From Acidicapsa acidisoli (GTDB lineage: Bacteria; Acidobacteriota; Terriglobia; Terriglobales; Acidobacteriaceae), in contig NZ_JAGSYI010000001.1 in assembly GCF_025685625.1 (NCBI RefSeq), forward strand, positions 2,337,147 through 2,401,146: a stretch of DNA of 64,000 nucleotides, given 5' to 3'. The notes below the pieces were generated by a model that saw only the letters and a list, made by a program, of their open reading frames with translations, was not told the DNA's origin and searched no databases. Shown piece after piece: positions 38,441 to 48,444 of the stretch. Both the position numbers and the translations under genes were made by a program. How positions within the stretch are numbered: the first letter of the stretch is position 1; each line of letters begins with the position of its first letter.

Positions 38441-39457
38441 TCACGAAGCGCCGCCCAATTCCCGGTACATATTAATATGCAATGCCGCGATGGTTTCCCA
38501 GGAGAATTGCCGCGCATACTCTGTGGCCTGTTGCGAAAGCCGGAATCGTTCAGTTTCGGATGCCATCAGGCGTCTGGCGACTTCGACAGCCTCGAATGGA
38601 GAGGCAGCCAACACCACAGATTGGGCCAGTTCGAGCGGAGTCTGAGCACTGCTTGTTGTGATGCACGGAACTCCCGCCGCCAAAGCTGCCTTCAAAGACC
38701 CTCGTCGCTCAGACGCTCCATCGGGAAATGGCAGGTAGGCGAGTCCTGCTTTTGACAAGAGATCCGAAACTTCGTCAGCGCTCCGATCTAAGATCAATTG
38801 CACTTTATACGCCGCGAGGGAAGCAATCAGACTCTGCGCATAGGCTTCCTGGCCCGGGAAGATCCTTCCAATGGCAAGCAGATTCCAATTGAGGTTATTC
38901 GCGCGAACCTGCCGGGAAAACTCCAGAAAATCTTCGAGCCCCTTCCTTGGGGTGAGCAAGCCGAAGTATATAACGCTTTGTTCGCGGTCCATCTGAGGGG
39001 CGGCATGGGGATAGATATTACTGCCTATAGGAATGACTCGTACTCGACTCTTTGCCCATGGCATCCTCTGCACTAAAGCATCTCTTTCAAATTGAGATGG
39101 CATTACAATACAGGGCGAGCGCAACGTGAAGGGAAATAGCGAAAGCTTGCGGAGGGGATGGGCAAGGCTAAATTCGTGAATGGTTACAATGCCCTGTCTG
39201 GCCAAGAGACATAACTGAGGACCGAGACTGTATCCATATCCCAGAGAAGGATATTGCATATGTACCAATGCCTTACGCGCTGCCACTAGGTTCAATAGTG
39301 CCTTCGATGTCCCGGTCAGGCTCCAATCTCGATGGCAAAACACTTCCACTTGTTGTCCTGCGTTTTCTAGTGAGTCAGCCAGTGACGCGGTGTAGTCCCC
39401 AATTCCGCAGGGATCCGGAGGGGCCGATCCCGTAACCAAAATGATCTTCGGATTCAT
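38441..39457 (-). CDS. GT4-family (GT-B) glycosyltransferase
   Basis: 338 residues from the ATG at 39457, which overlaps the polymerase stop as ATGA; a longer frame start is inside the upstream gene. N-terminal MNPKIILVTGSAPPDPCGIGDYTASLADSL is a GT4-like opening, YFGLLTPRKGLEDFLEFSRQV is the usual 'GRl...KG' turn, and RRGSLKAALAAGVPCITT stands in the nucleotide-sugar-binding E-x7-E region, with a weakly conserved first Glu. Adds a sugar to the growing repeat unit. Donor and acceptor unknown. Confidence 0.88.
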   Translation of the reverse strand: MNPKIILVTGSAPPDPCGIGDYTASLADSLENAGQQVEVFCHRDWSLTGTSKALLNLVAARKALVHMQYPSLGYGYSLGPQLCLLARQGIVTIHEFSLAHPLRKLSLFPFTLRSPCIVMPSQFERDALVQRMPWAKSRVRVIPIGSNIYPHAAPQMDREQSVIYFGLLTPRKGLEDFLEFSRQVRANNLNWNLLAIGRIFPGQEAYAQSLIASLAAYKVQLILDRSADEVSDLLSKAGLAYLPFPDGASERRGSLKAALAAGVPCITTSSAQTPLELAQSVVLAASPFEAVEVARRLMASETERFRLSQQATEYARQFSWETIAALHINMYRELGGAS

Positions 39458-40851
39458 GCTGATTCCAAACCATGTTTTCTTTCTTGTGCCCCGTCTGATT
39501 TCCAACTCACTGCAATCGCCATACCGACAACAAGCCAGAAATTTCCAAATACCAGCGGGAATTCGATCAGTATGCTTGTGGCTAGGAAGACGGCGAGGCT
39601 GAGGAACCAAGCCGAGCGGGAGAGACTTGAAGGAATGCGTAACGAATCTAACGCTCGCCAATCAGCGCGTATCACCGAAAACATCGCACCAAGGAACGCA
39701 AGCGTTCCGAGAATGCCTACGTTGGACAAGAGTTTGATGATGAGATCATGCGATGTCGCACTACCCCACCCGATTCCCAGAATCGGGTACTGCACAAAGT
39801 ACCCATAGGCGAGAGCAATCGTCATCGCGCGTTCGATGCCGGAACCCGAGGTCGACTTGCTTAGAATGGCGGAGTTTACCATCTCACCCACAATAGGAAC
39901 AGAAAGCACGGCTGCAGCCAATAGACCCGTGGTGGCCAGAGCTCCAATCACGATTAGCAGAATTGCCTTTCCTTTAGAGATGGCACGAGTTCGTACCAAC
40001 AGAGGTACGAGCAATGCACCGAAAATGAACACGCCAACATAAGCCGTGGAGGATGTGCTCAGCAGCAAAAGGAGAAGGAATAATAAAGAGGCTAGTCGGT
40101 CGATCGGTACAGAAAATACGGAGCCGTTCCTGAGCCAGGCGGGAAGAGTTAGTGGCAACAGTGTGATCAGACTCTGCGCCAGGACGGAAGGCTCTACGGC
40201 GGTTGAAGAAACCCTGCTGATTCCGTTATCCAGCGTTTGCAAGAAGCCCTTACCCGAAGCCGATCCAGAGTTGTTGAATATGAAGTCCGGATAAGGCATG
40301 CCCGTAACATTGCAGAAGAACTGAAAGAGACCCCAGATTGAGATGAAGATTGCCGAGATCATGATTACTTTTTCGGTCTCGTGCCTATCTTCATCACGCA
40401 GATTAACATGCGCCACGCAAATCGCGACAAGACCACCAAACACCAGATACAGCAGTTGAGTGACATTGTGCGAGCTGAGATAGAGCGGCGTCTCTGTGTT
40501 TTCGCCGAGGATTGGAGAAGAGATTGTCAAGCGGCCGTTGATATAAGCCGGCATGACGAGGGATATGCCCGCAACAGCCAGAAACCCAATTAGCCAAAGG
40601 CACAAACGAAGGACTCGACGATCGATTGCAAAAGAAAGCGTCGAAAGGCGTTCGAGCAATAAGCGGAGAAGCCATAAAAAAGCAAAAACCATCCACACTT
40701 GCAAGGCTGAGCCGCTGTCACTATCGCCCAAGTTTATAGCAGACGAGGCGGAGAACAGAGTCCAGAAAACAAACAGTCGATAAAGCCACTTGGCGGATAA
40801 CAAGAGCCCTGCGAAACCGACGGGAAGAAGGATATATCCTAGGGGAGTCAT
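39454..40851 (-). CDS. Wzy-like O-antigen/exopolysaccharide polymerase
   Basis: 465 residues with about 11-12 TM helices. A large periplasmic loop near the middle and a later segment GYFVQYPILGIGWGSATSHDLIIKLLSNVGILG resemble the Wzy_C domain of O-antigen ligase/polymerase proteins, which typically have P-x-G-x-G...H-N. Overlaps both neighbours by 4 bp, so it belongs to one operon with the glycosyltransferases. Polymerase rather than ligase is inferred from the presence of Wzx- and Wzz-like proteins. Confidence 0.82.
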   Translation of the reverse strand: MTPLGYILLPVGFAGLLLSAKWLYRLFVFWTLFSASSAINLGDSDSGSALQVWMVFAFLWLLRLLLERLSTLSFAIDRRVLRLCLWLIGFLAVAGISLVMPAYINGRLTISSPILGENTETPLYLSSHNVTQLLYLVFGGLVAICVAHVNLRDEDRHETEKVIMISAIFISIWGLFQFFCNVTGMPYPDFIFNNSGSASGKGFLQTLDNGISRVSSTAVEPSVLAQSLITLLPLTLPAWLRNGSVFSVPIDRLASLLFLLLLLLSTSSTAYVGVFIFGALLVPLLVRTRAISKGKAILLIVIGALATTGLLAAAVLSVPIVGEMVNSAILSKSTSGSGIERAMTIALAYGYFVQYPILGIGWGSATSHDLIIKLLSNVGILGTLAFLGAMFSVIRADWRALDSLRIPSSLSRSAWFLSLAVFLATSILIEFPLVFGNFWLVVGMAIAVSWKSDGAQERKHGLESA

Positions 40852-41876
40852 CTGTGCTTCTTTCCAGAAGTCGGTATTGTCAATCCTTGCAGCATGAACG
40901 TAAGCATAGCCAGTGCTCGCTCCCTATCCCCATGCCAAAACCTGTCCACTGCGGCGAGAGAAACAGATGCCAAGACAGATGGGAGAGCCCAAGGGAAAAA
41001 TCTCTTCGTAAACAGAACTCTGCTTCGCGAGAGGTACTTGTCCGAAACCAGGCTGCGTTTTATCCGGTCCGGATGGGACCCGATGGACGCTCCCTCTTTG
41101 TGGTAAATCACACTTTCGCGTGCGTAGCTTAGCGCGAACTTCCCCTTAGCGCGCATTGCCCAGTCCAACTCCTCAAAATAGAGAAAATATGATTCCTCCA
41201 TCAGCCCCACTTCCTCGAGGAAGGTCCGGCTTACCATGGTGGCCGCCCCATTGACGAAGTCTATCGCAGGGGCAGAGGAATCCAATTCTTCTCGAGTCAA
41301 TTTGGGCAACTTGTCCACTCGGGATGTCCAGCGGTTGTATGTCTTGCCTCCCAACGCCTGGATGTCTTCGGGGTCGTGGTAGGAAAGGTTCAGGGAACCG
41401 CAAAGGCCAACCTTGGGGTGCTCATTCATTTCTCGGACGAGAGCTTCCAGAGCGTCAGGCTCAACCACTGTGTCGTTGTTGAGGAGCCAAAAGTGTTGGC
41501 AGTCACTGATACCCAAGGCGTATCGCAGTCCTACATTGTTGCCTGCGGCGAACCCAAGATTCGCGCCGTTCTGAATCAAAGTGAGCGACTCCTGGACCGT
41601 CACGGCTCCGGACTCAGCTTGTTCTCGGCTCAATTCCACGTAAGGTATCGGTTTCGGAACAGCTGGAACAGTTAGTCTCGAGAGTTGTGGGCTTTCTGAG
41701 GTGGCCTTGATCTCGCCTCTGGCCCACGCTTTAATTCTTTGGAGTGAGTTGTCGCGGGATCCATTATCGCAAACTACGACTCCGACATCCTTAGAGGTGA
41801 GTCGAAAAAGTGACTCCAGGCACTCAATCGTGTCGGACCACCCATTCCAGTTGAGAAGGATGACGCAGGTTCGCAT
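40848..41876 (-). CDS. GT2-family glycosyltransferase (rhamnosyltransferase-like)
   Basis: 342 residues. CVILLNWNGWSDTIECLESLF and VVVCDNGSRDNS open the GT-A fold, LLNNDTVVEPDALEALV carries the D-x-D-like metal site, and EELDWAMRAKG is the E-D/W acceptor motif. The pattern fits the dTDP-rhamnosyl-type GT2 subgroup (RfbF/WbbL-like). The stop overlaps the polymerase start. Sugar specificity is not certain. Confidence 0.9.
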   Translation of the reverse strand: MRTCVILLNWNGWSDTIECLESLFRLTSKDVGVVVCDNGSRDNSLQRIKAWARGEIKATSESPQLSRLTVPAVPKPIPYVELSREQAESGAVTVQESLTLIQNGANLGFAAGNNVGLRYALGISDCQHFWLLNNDTVVEPDALEALVREMNEHPKVGLCGSLNLSYHDPEDIQALGGKTYNRWTSRVDKLPKLTREELDSSAPAIDFVNGAATMVSRTFLEEVGLMEESYFLYFEELDWAMRAKGKFALSYARESVIYHKEGASIGSHPDRIKRSLVSDKYLSRSRVLFTKRFFPWALPSVLASVSLAAVDRFWHGDRERALAMLTFMLQGLTIPTSGKKHR

Positions 41877-41999
41877 ACGGTTATCCTATATTGGGAGTCG
41901 ACCACGGGAGTATCCCTGACGGTTTAGCTCGGTCATCACACATTTGCAATTCCTGCAGCGCATTGCGTTCAACGTACGCGGTCGGATGAGTCTGACCTA

Positions 42000-42989
42000 T
42001 CAATTTGCAGAAGGGTTTTCGTGAACCGATGGGAAGAACATATCTCGAAGCATGCTGATAGGACCACGCGCATATCGTTCATAACCGCGCCATAACTTGA
42101 GGATCGACCAGACCCGTCGAAGTAGCGAGGCATGCAGAGAGGACCTAGCAGTGAGATGTAGGATTTTCCCTTCAATCTCTGAAATCAATTCAGAATACTC
42201 ATCGTCGTGCTCTCTTTGGCGCAAATATCGCTTGAGGTCTGTAAATCGATCGATTAGCGCAAGATGTCCCTGGCGTCCGTTTCTTTTTGCGAATGCCAAA
42301 CGAGCGGAAAAAGATCGGCTCTCCAAACCAAGCTGCTGTCGCGAATGAATGCGATACGAAATTGTCACACCTGGATGTACGGCCAAACCGCTCTCAAGGG
42401 CTGCAAGCCATGCAATCCATGCGTCATGCACCCACGAGTCAGGTATCGGAACAAACTTGCTGCGAAAGCAAGTTCGAAAAACCATGGTTGCTCCAGTGGC
42501 CACGTTATTCAGCTTGAATAGAGTGCTTAGAATGCGAGTATCTAAGTACGAAACCTGAGATGCCGGCGAAAAGTGGACACTCCTCCAAAGTTTGCCACCG
42601 ATTGAGACGGAGTGACTATCGATGAGATCCGCGTCGCCAAATGCTGCGAGAGCATATGGAAAATTATTGAAGAGACGTTCAAAGATTTCCAATTTGTGGG
42701 GCAGCCATTCGTCATCTTGATCAGCTAGAGCTATCAAGTCTCCTTCGCAAAGTCCAATTGCTCTTTCAAAGTTCTTGGTGGTGCCAAGATTATGCTGATT
42801 CTCGAATATCCGAACGGGAAATCCGGCTGTCCGGGCAAAGTTGCGGATAAGGTCCAGTGTGTTGTCTTCTGATCCGTCATCGCATACGACTAATTCGCAT
42901 GGTGGACAAGTCTGTCTGGAAAAGCTATCCAGCTGTTGTTGCAGGTGCTTCCCGCCATTGTAGGTACACATTGCGATCGAGATTCGCAT
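42000..42989 (-). CDS. GT2-family glycosyltransferase
   Basis: 329 residues. RISIAMCTYNGGKHLQQQLDSFSRQT and LVVCDDGSEDNT start the GT-A domain; ALADQDDEWLPHKLE is the classic Q-D-D-x-W metal/acceptor motif of the WfgS/EpsE-like GT2 subgroup. A C-terminal amphipathic tail may touch the membrane. Separated by 4 bp from the next GT2 gene upstream. Specificity unknown. Confidence 0.91.
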   Translation of the reverse strand: MRISIAMCTYNGGKHLQQQLDSFSRQTCPPCELVVCDDGSEDNTLDLIRNFARTAGFPVRIFENQHNLGTTKNFERAIGLCEGDLIALADQDDEWLPHKLEIFERLFNNFPYALAAFGDADLIDSHSVSIGGKLWRSVHFSPASQVSYLDTRILSTLFKLNNVATGATMVFRTCFRSKFVPIPDSWVHDAWIAWLAALESGLAVHPGVTISYRIHSRQQLGLESRSFSARLAFAKRNGRQGHLALIDRFTDLKRYLRQREHDDEYSELISEIEGKILHLTARSSLHASLLRRVWSILKLWRGYERYARGPISMLRDMFFPSVHENPSAN

Positions 42990-42993
42990 CGGC

Positions 42994-44097
42994 TTAAGGT
43001 GCGACCTGTTTTTGCATCTCAGGTGCAGACGGCGTATTAATTTGATTTTGGACGATTCGTTCGTTCCGAAACCAATATCGAAGCATCATCGGAATAACGC
43101 GTATGACGCGATTTAAGACTCGGACGAACGAATACCACAAACGTGCCATGGCAAGCGGAAGTTTAATTAACGGATAGACATAGAACCAATAGCGTCCATT
43201 CGTCTTATAGATTGGCTCGAGTAATTCGCACATATTTTCGGAATTCAATTGGCTCCCCGTGCCTTCGCGAGACTCCATGATTGTACCCGGGAACCAGTTC
43301 TGTAGTGTATGATTGCAAAGTGCTGTCACGATGTCTCTTCGATCACCTATATATTGTTCAGCTACACGTTTGAGATTGATTCCAAATACCTGACAAGCTC
43401 CCCATCCGCTGCAGTTTCCACCCCTGGCTCCAACAATCCGTTCCCAGATATACAGATTACTCACACTCGAAGCAACTACCGGGAGGAGGTATCCCAATTG
43501 CATCAAATTCGTCCCGATGAGACGGTCCATGGGGGGATGCACAGAATTAAGATAGCGGTCCTTATTCACTATCATTGCGCTTATGAATGTCACCATAGCG
43601 CCAATTCTCCGAATTAACTCGAGTCCGCCCGTAAGTGGTTCTGCAATCCTTCCAAATTTGTCCCAAGTTCTCTCTGTTACGTAATCATTGCGGAACTCGT
43701 ATGTGCTTACGTAAGCTATCGCGTAATCCTGTCGATCCAGCAACGCGAGTATTCGAGCGACTCCGCCTGGAACAATGACATCGTCATCGCCGAAGAGCCA
43801 GAAATACTTTCCCTGCGCCTGTTCAAAACACTGCATGAAGTTTGCATCCGCACCGATATTGGTCTTATTGCGAATATTCCTCAGTGGAAGTCCGCGCTTC
43901 ACGAATTCCTCGATTACTTGAGGCGTTTCGTCGGGCGAAGCGTTATCGGAGATAATCAGCTCCACGCGCGGTTCGGCGACGAGTTGATCGAAGAGGACGG
44001 ATAGCAGTTCTCTCAGGTAGCGCGCCCGATTGTATGTCGGGATGGCTATTGTCAGCACTGGCCGGGAATCAGTTTTAGCTTGGATTTCCTCGATCAT
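42994..44097 (-). CDS. GT2-family glycosyltransferase
   Basis: 367 residues. LTIAIPTYNRARYLRELLSVLFDQ, LIISDNASPDET and YFWLFGDDDVIVPGGV give the GT-A fold with a D-D-D metal motif. The C-terminal third is hydrophobic and basic (LPLAMARLWYSFVRVL), suggesting membrane association. It lies 4 bp before the neighbouring GT2 gene and 22 bp after the flippase. Codon use is more AT-rich than the flanking sugar genes, as is common for exchanged polysaccharide genes. Confidence 0.9.
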   Translation of the reverse strand: MIEEIQAKTDSRPVLTIAIPTYNRARYLRELLSVLFDQLVAEPRVELIISDNASPDETPQVIEEFVKRGLPLRNIRNKTNIGADANFMQCFEQAQGKYFWLFGDDDVIVPGGVARILALLDRQDYAIAYVSTYEFRNDYVTERTWDKFGRIAEPLTGGLELIRRIGAMVTFISAMIVNKDRYLNSVHPPMDRLIGTNLMQLGYLLPVVASSVSNLYIWERIVGARGGNCSGWGACQVFGINLKRVAEQYIGDRRDIVTALCNHTLQNWFPGTIMESREGTGSQLNSENMCELLEPIYKTNGRYWFYVYPLIKLPLAMARLWYSFVRVLNRVIRVIPMMLRYWFRNERIVQNQINTPSAPEMQKQVAP

Positions 44098-44119
44098 ACG
44101 TATCTGGCCTTCATGAACG

Positions 44120-45532
44120 CTAAGCCTTCACTCCTATGGTGTGATTGTGCCATTCCCGGCGCTTGCGAATGAAGATGTACGTTGCGGATGGGAACCCGAG
44201 AATTATGCCGATGGCGAAGTAACCCACCGTCACGGCATTTGCGCCTGAAAATTTGCCGAGAAGGAAAGTTGTGCAGCCGAGAACGATAGCTGTTACCACC
44301 GTTTGTCCCAGGAAGGGTTCGCGTTTGTGTGCGCGCAGGTAAAGCGCCTCGCTGAAAACGATGTGATTCATGATTGTGGTGAGCAGCAGCAGCGCGAATG
44401 TCCACGGCGGTAGAACGCGCATGGCGAGATGCGGGAGCTTATAGCTTGCAACAAGTAGAACCACGAAGAAAGCTGTGGCTCCAGCGGCAAGGAGAGCTGT
44501 CGATTGCCAGAGCGTGCGAAAGAACAGGGAGTCGAGTGCGGCGATCTCGCCGCGGGCAACCAGGCTGCCGAAGGGCGACGCCTTGGTGTTCATCCAGGCC
44601 ATTGCCACTGCTCCGATGGAGGTCGCAATGCTGAGCGACATTCCCATGCGGCCGGCGGCGATTGGTCCCTGGTAGGCAAACAGAACCGGGTTGAACAATT
44701 GGAAGATGAAGTATCCGCAGAGCCAGCTGATGGCGATTCTCCATTGGAACGGCCAGATCTCGCGCCGCCAGCCGACAAAATGTTCGCCTACTTTATAAAA
44801 AAGAAGATTCTTCAGCAGCCGTCGTCGAGGCGAGGTGAGCAGAAATGCCGATCCCACAGTAGCCTGCCCCAGGATCATCATTGAAGGGGAGAACAACCCG
44901 TGATGGGTCGCCATTGCTGTCCATGCCAGAAGACTTCCAAGAATAGCCTGGCCAAGCCGCATTCGGGCAACTTGCGAGACGGACCCGCATCCCTCAAGGA
45001 ACGAGAACACGGGGTCGAGCTGGAAGATGAGCGCCGCCGCAAGCACCAGGAGGCACCAGGGAAGCTTCCAGGCAACTTCAGCTCCCGCGTGTTTATTTAC
45101 GATGAAGAAATAGAATCCGGTCGGAAGCAATGCCAGCGCCATGAGCACGGCCGCGACTGAATACCAGCGTACGGACTTTTGCAGTATGGATGCCAGGCGC
45201 GCATGGGAAATTGCATTGCCCGCAATTTCACCGTCTGGCAGAAAAGTCAGTTGGGCTCGTTCATGGGCTGCTAACTGCAAGATAACAAACGAAAATCCCA
45301 GTTCGAAAACGATTTGAAGCGCTACAAGGCTGGAGAAAGTGTAGTAGTAGCCCTGTTCTTTGGGTGTGAGGAACCGTGCGATCAGCAGCACCGTCACAAC
45401 GCCCGCGGTGGCTGACCAGAAGCGTGCCATCACGGTGAATGCGATAGCGCTGTCCAATCCCAACCAGTGCTTGAGTTGGGCTCGGAACGATCGAGGAGCA
45501 ACCGCTGTATTATCACCAACCGCAGTCTTCAC
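44120..45532 (-). CDS. Wzx-like polysaccharide flippase (MOP superfamily)
   Basis: 470 residues, 12-14 TM helices. The opening LLIARFLTPKEQGYYYTFSSLVALQ is the characteristic 'ar.l.p.e.G.y...' start of MOP-family Wzx proteins. It flips undecaprenyl-linked repeat units across the inner membrane. With the Wzy-like, Wzz-like and Wza-like proteins it defines a Wzx/Wzy-dependent pathway. Confidence 0.87.
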   Translation of the reverse strand: MKTAVGDNTAVAPRSFRAQLKHWLGLDSAIAFTVMARFWSATAGVVTVLLIARFLTPKEQGYYYTFSSLVALQIVFELGFSFVILQLAAHERAQLTFLPDGEIAGNAISHARLASILQKSVRWYSVAAVLMALALLPTGFYFFIVNKHAGAEVAWKLPWCLLVLAAALIFQLDPVFSFLEGCGSVSQVARMRLGQAILGSLLAWTAMATHHGLFSPSMMILGQATVGSAFLLTSPRRRLLKNLLFYKVGEHFVGWRREIWPFQWRIAISWLCGYFIFQLFNPVLFAYQGPIAAGRMGMSLSIATSIGAVAMAWMNTKASPFGSLVARGEIAALDSLFFRTLWQSTALLAAGATAFFVVLLVASYKLPHLAMRVLPPWTFALLLLTTIMNHIVFSEALYLRAHKREPFLGQTVVTAIVLGCTTFLLGKFSGANAVTVGYFAIGIILGFPSATYIFIRKRREWHNHTIGVKA

Positions 45533-45683
45533 GAAAACTCCGCCCCCCAGAATCTCGCGAGGCCGCTACTCGCAAAGACAGAAATGCAACTCCGGGCACC
45601 GACTGAATCGCCGCTTAGCGGCAGATTGTCTTCAATGCAGCACGAAGCGATCCTTCTGATTATAAGTGGTCTCGCATAAAGAA

Positions 45684-46742
45684 CTATAGATGATCCGAAT
45701 CCAAGGAATAGCCATGCCACATGACGGTTCGCCGTATCGCGTCTTCAAGAGTTATTTCGCACTCAAGTCCGAGTAGATCCCTTACTTTTTGGACGCTTGG
45801 GATGTACTGCCGGATTCGTGCCCCTTCGGTCGCGGGTTGCATGATTCGAACTTCAGCATTTGAACCGATTGCTGCGACGACCGTGTGCGCCAGTTCCGAG
45901 ATGCTGACGGCCTGATTCGAACCGACGTTAAAGGCCTCCAGTGGCGGGGCGCGGAACAGGATCGCCCACAGCCAGATGGCGAGATCGGCCGCGTAGAGAT
46001 ACGACCGCTTCGGGGTTCCATCTCCGTTTACACGGATCGAGTCACCCCGCATGGCGTCGCGAATGAAGTTGCCGATGGCAAAGTGGGCGCCCAGAGGGAG
46101 ATGAGGGCCGACGAAGGCAAAGCATCGAGCAATCTTGCATTCCAGAGGGTGAGTTGCGCCATAAATGGAGCACATGAGTTCAGCGGCCCGCTTGCCTTCG
46201 GCGTAAACAGAAGCGGGATCGAGCTGATTCGGCGCGCCTGGATAATCTTCTGCAAGGTGCGTGATTGACGGGGGCTGTTCGCCATATACAGCTCCCGAAC
46301 TTGTCAGCAGGAACTTCTGCGTACCGCGAGCCGCGGCAAATTCGAGAGTGCGCTGGGTTCCCTGCAGGATTGTGTCCAGCATTTCCAGCGGCTTCTCAGC
46401 GGAAAGTTTGGCGCTGGCCTCCGTTGCTGCATGGATTACAAATCGAAAATCGCCTTCGGGGAAGGGGAAATCGGAAACGTTCCCTGCCAGCAGCGAAAGG
46501 GCGGGGTCAGATGCCAGGTGCGGACACTTCAGCGCAAACGCCGCCGGATTTCGGGTTAGAACCGTACATTGTGCACCCAGTTGCTCGACGCGATTAATGT
46601 GGAGAAAGCTCTCCACCAGCCAGCAGCCAAAGAAGCCCGTGCCGCCCGTGATGAAAATCCTCTGGCCGCGCATTTCGGACCAAAGGTCTCGTGTTCGCGT
46701 GCGGATGTAGTCAAGATCGTCGAACGAAAGTGGTTTAGCCAA
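45684..46742 (-). CDS. NAD-dependent epimerase/dehydratase (extended SDR)
   Basis: 352 residues. Rossmann motif FITGGTGFFGCW, then catalytic S in TSSGAVYGE and Y-x3-K in YAEGKRAAEL; the sugar-nucleotide site follows with GDSIRVNGDGTPKRSYLYAADLA. Fits UDP/dTDP/CDP-sugar 4-epimerases, reductases or 4,6-dehydratases. In this locus it could reduce the 4-keto sugar made by the CDP-sugar genes; that is inference. No closer assignment is possible by eye. Confidence 0.88.
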   Translation of the reverse strand: MAKPLSFDDLDYIRTRTRDLWSEMRGQRIFITGGTGFFGCWLVESFLHINRVEQLGAQCTVLTRNPAAFALKCPHLASDPALSLLAGNVSDFPFPEGDFRFVIHAATEASAKLSAEKPLEMLDTILQGTQRTLEFAAARGTQKFLLTSSGAVYGEQPPSITHLAEDYPGAPNQLDPASVYAEGKRAAELMCSIYGATHPLECKIARCFAFVGPHLPLGAHFAIGNFIRDAMRGDSIRVNGDGTPKRSYLYAADLAIWLWAILFRAPPLEAFNVGSNQAVSISELAHTVVAAIGSNAEVRIMQPATEGARIRQYIPSVQKVRDLLGLECEITLEDAIRRTVMWHGYSLDSDHL

Positions 46743-46781
46743 CGTTTTTCCTGTGCAGTCCCTGTATCCAGAATGTCTCCA

Positions 46782-47762
46782 TTATTGGGCTTCCGGGATG
46801 GCTATCACTAGCGGCCATTCGAGCCCTGACTGGACAGTGGTCTTGCAGCGGTACCCGTAGCCTTCCAGGATGGAGATAACGGCCTTGTCCGAAAACACGC
46901 CATCGATCGTGTGAGGTTCAACAATAAGCTTTGGCCGGAAACGCTTGAAAAACGACTCTGCCCCTGTTAGGACTTCCAGTTCGGAGCCTTCTATGTCTAT
47001 CTTAATGAGGTCAATTCTCTCAAGGGAGCAGGTATCCGCGATGTCTTGAAGTCCAAGTGAAGCGATTTCAACTGAGACTCCGCGATTGTCGTTCACGATG
47101 GAGGCATTGGCCGCTCCCATGGTTCCGTCTGACGCGAAAGAGATCATCCCGCGTCCTGATCCTGCCGCGTTGTTCATGAGGACGATGTTGTCAATCTTGT
47201 TGATCAACACATGGCGTGCGACGTTAGTCTGCGCCGCTGCAAAATTGATTGGGTCCGCCTCCAACGCGATAACCTTTCCCGAGGGGCCAACTTCTCTGGA
47301 AAAGGCGATGGAAGTCAGACCGGAATAGCATCCCAGGTCAAGAACGATGTCGCCTGCCTTGAGCTGGGCGTACTTGAGGTATTCCAGCGTGGTGACATAC
47401 GGCTCTGTGAAGCTGGGACACAGGATTGGAAATTCCGGGAAGCCGGAGACTTCCTGAAAGCGAGGAGTTGAAAAATCAACTACGTTGAAGGTGGTCCCAT
47501 TTGCCGAAATCCTGATTGGGGTTGCTGACCCGTAGTAATAGTCGAAGCAATCCGCCAGATGCGGTAAGTAAATTGCATTCTTCCGACTGACCCTTATCTT
47601 GCGACATTTTTTCCTGTCAACGATGTCGAACCAGCCTGGTTGGGTCTCCAGGCTGAGAGATGCGCGAGCCTCCGGTGAGGCCATTTGGAAAACGCGCCAG
47701 GGCCTGAATCTCGCATTAAAGGCTGATGCATATAGGTGATAAAGCTTTTTCGCGGTCGACAT
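46782..47762 (-). CDS. FkbM-family SAM-dependent methyltransferase
   Basis: 326 residues. SAM-binding motif VLDLGCYSGLTSIAF with the acidic partner VIALEADPINFAAAQTNV, and the FkbM signature LIKIDIEGSELEVLTGAESFF. Family members O-methylate sugars or sugar-linked polyketides. The protein lies 39 bp upstream of the epimerase and probably methylates a sugar of the exported polymer. N-terminal 100 residues are variable. Confidence 0.9.
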   Translation of the reverse strand: MSTAKKLYHLYASAFNARFRPWRVFQMASPEARASLSLETQPGWFDIVDRKKCRKIRVSRKNAIYLPHLADCFDYYYGSATPIRISANGTTFNVVDFSTPRFQEVSGFPEFPILCPSFTEPYVTTLEYLKYAQLKAGDIVLDLGCYSGLTSIAFSREVGPSGKVIALEADPINFAAAQTNVARHVLINKIDNIVLMNNAAGSGRGMISFASDGTMGAANASIVNDNRGVSVEIASLGLQDIADTCSLERIDLIKIDIEGSELEVLTGAESFFKRFRPKLIVEPHTIDGVFSDKAVISILEGYGYRCKTTVQSGLEWPLVIAIPEAQ

Positions 47763-48444
47763 TCAAGCCCCGTAATCTAAATCTCTTCCTACAGCTCACC
47801 ACTATAACAGTGCGCGAATCCTATGTTTCGCTCGCTGCGGCACTGATCATCCGGAGAATTGCATGAACAGAGAACGAGGCGAAATTACCCTCAACTTTCT
47901 TGAAAAGGCGAAGAAAAGGAGTGGTACGGGGGGGGGGTAGCGATCTCTGGGTGTATCCATAAGAAAATAATAAGCTTATGGGTAATTTCATGCCCTATTT
48001 AGGGCGCTTTTCTCGTTTTTTGCGCTTTGGCGTATAGGATTTTCTGCCCCCTGGGTGGTCTGCCGCATCGAAAGCATCGGCTCTTTCTATTGTGCACCGT
48101 TGGATGGTAATTCTCGGCAACGGTAGGTTCGAGCGTGCTGGCCGATCCTGTGATTGCCCTTCACAGATGATTCGAACATCAAATAGAGGGCAGTATCTTG
48201 CAACCTTGACCACAGGTGAACCAACATGACTGCGGTTTTGGGCTCGCAATCCGTGAGGGTCGGTCTCGCGTAATCGGTCTTGCGAATATTCGCAGGCGAG
48301 GTCGTGAATATAACTCTCTCAGACGAACGTTGCGTGAGATGCGGAGCTAGCTGAACCTGTTCAAGTAGGGGAGGTTACTATAAGAGTATGCCCGTGTAGC
48401 GTTTGTCCTCTTACGGACTACGTCAGAGTGAGACTCGCTGGGAT
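47763..48444. other. 680-bp intergenic region with short hairpins and a G10 run
   Basis: Separates the minus-strand epimerase/methyltransferase block from the plus-strand TPP operon, so both promoters should lie here. It contains a run of ten G (47928-47937), a hairpin CCATAAG/CTTATGG (47957-47981) and a GCCCTA/TAGGGC hairpin (47992-48005) followed by T-rich sequence. An 84-codon minus-strand frame (47995-48249) has a low-complexity basic tail and no SD; it is not called as a gene. Possibly a remnant of a lost gene or element. Confidence 0.4.
47992..48005 (+). terminator. Small hairpin followed by T-rich tract
   Basis: GCCCTA-TT-TAGGGC followed within 15 nt by TTTT and TTTTTT runs, the pattern of a weak intrinsic terminator on the plus strand. 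No plus-strand gene ends just before it, so a small transcript or lost gene is possible. Confidence 0.3.

Noticed and set aside
47995-48249. 84-codon minus-strand open frame in the 680-bp gap
   Set aside because: No SD, lysine/arginine tail from low-complexity DNA, no recognisable family.
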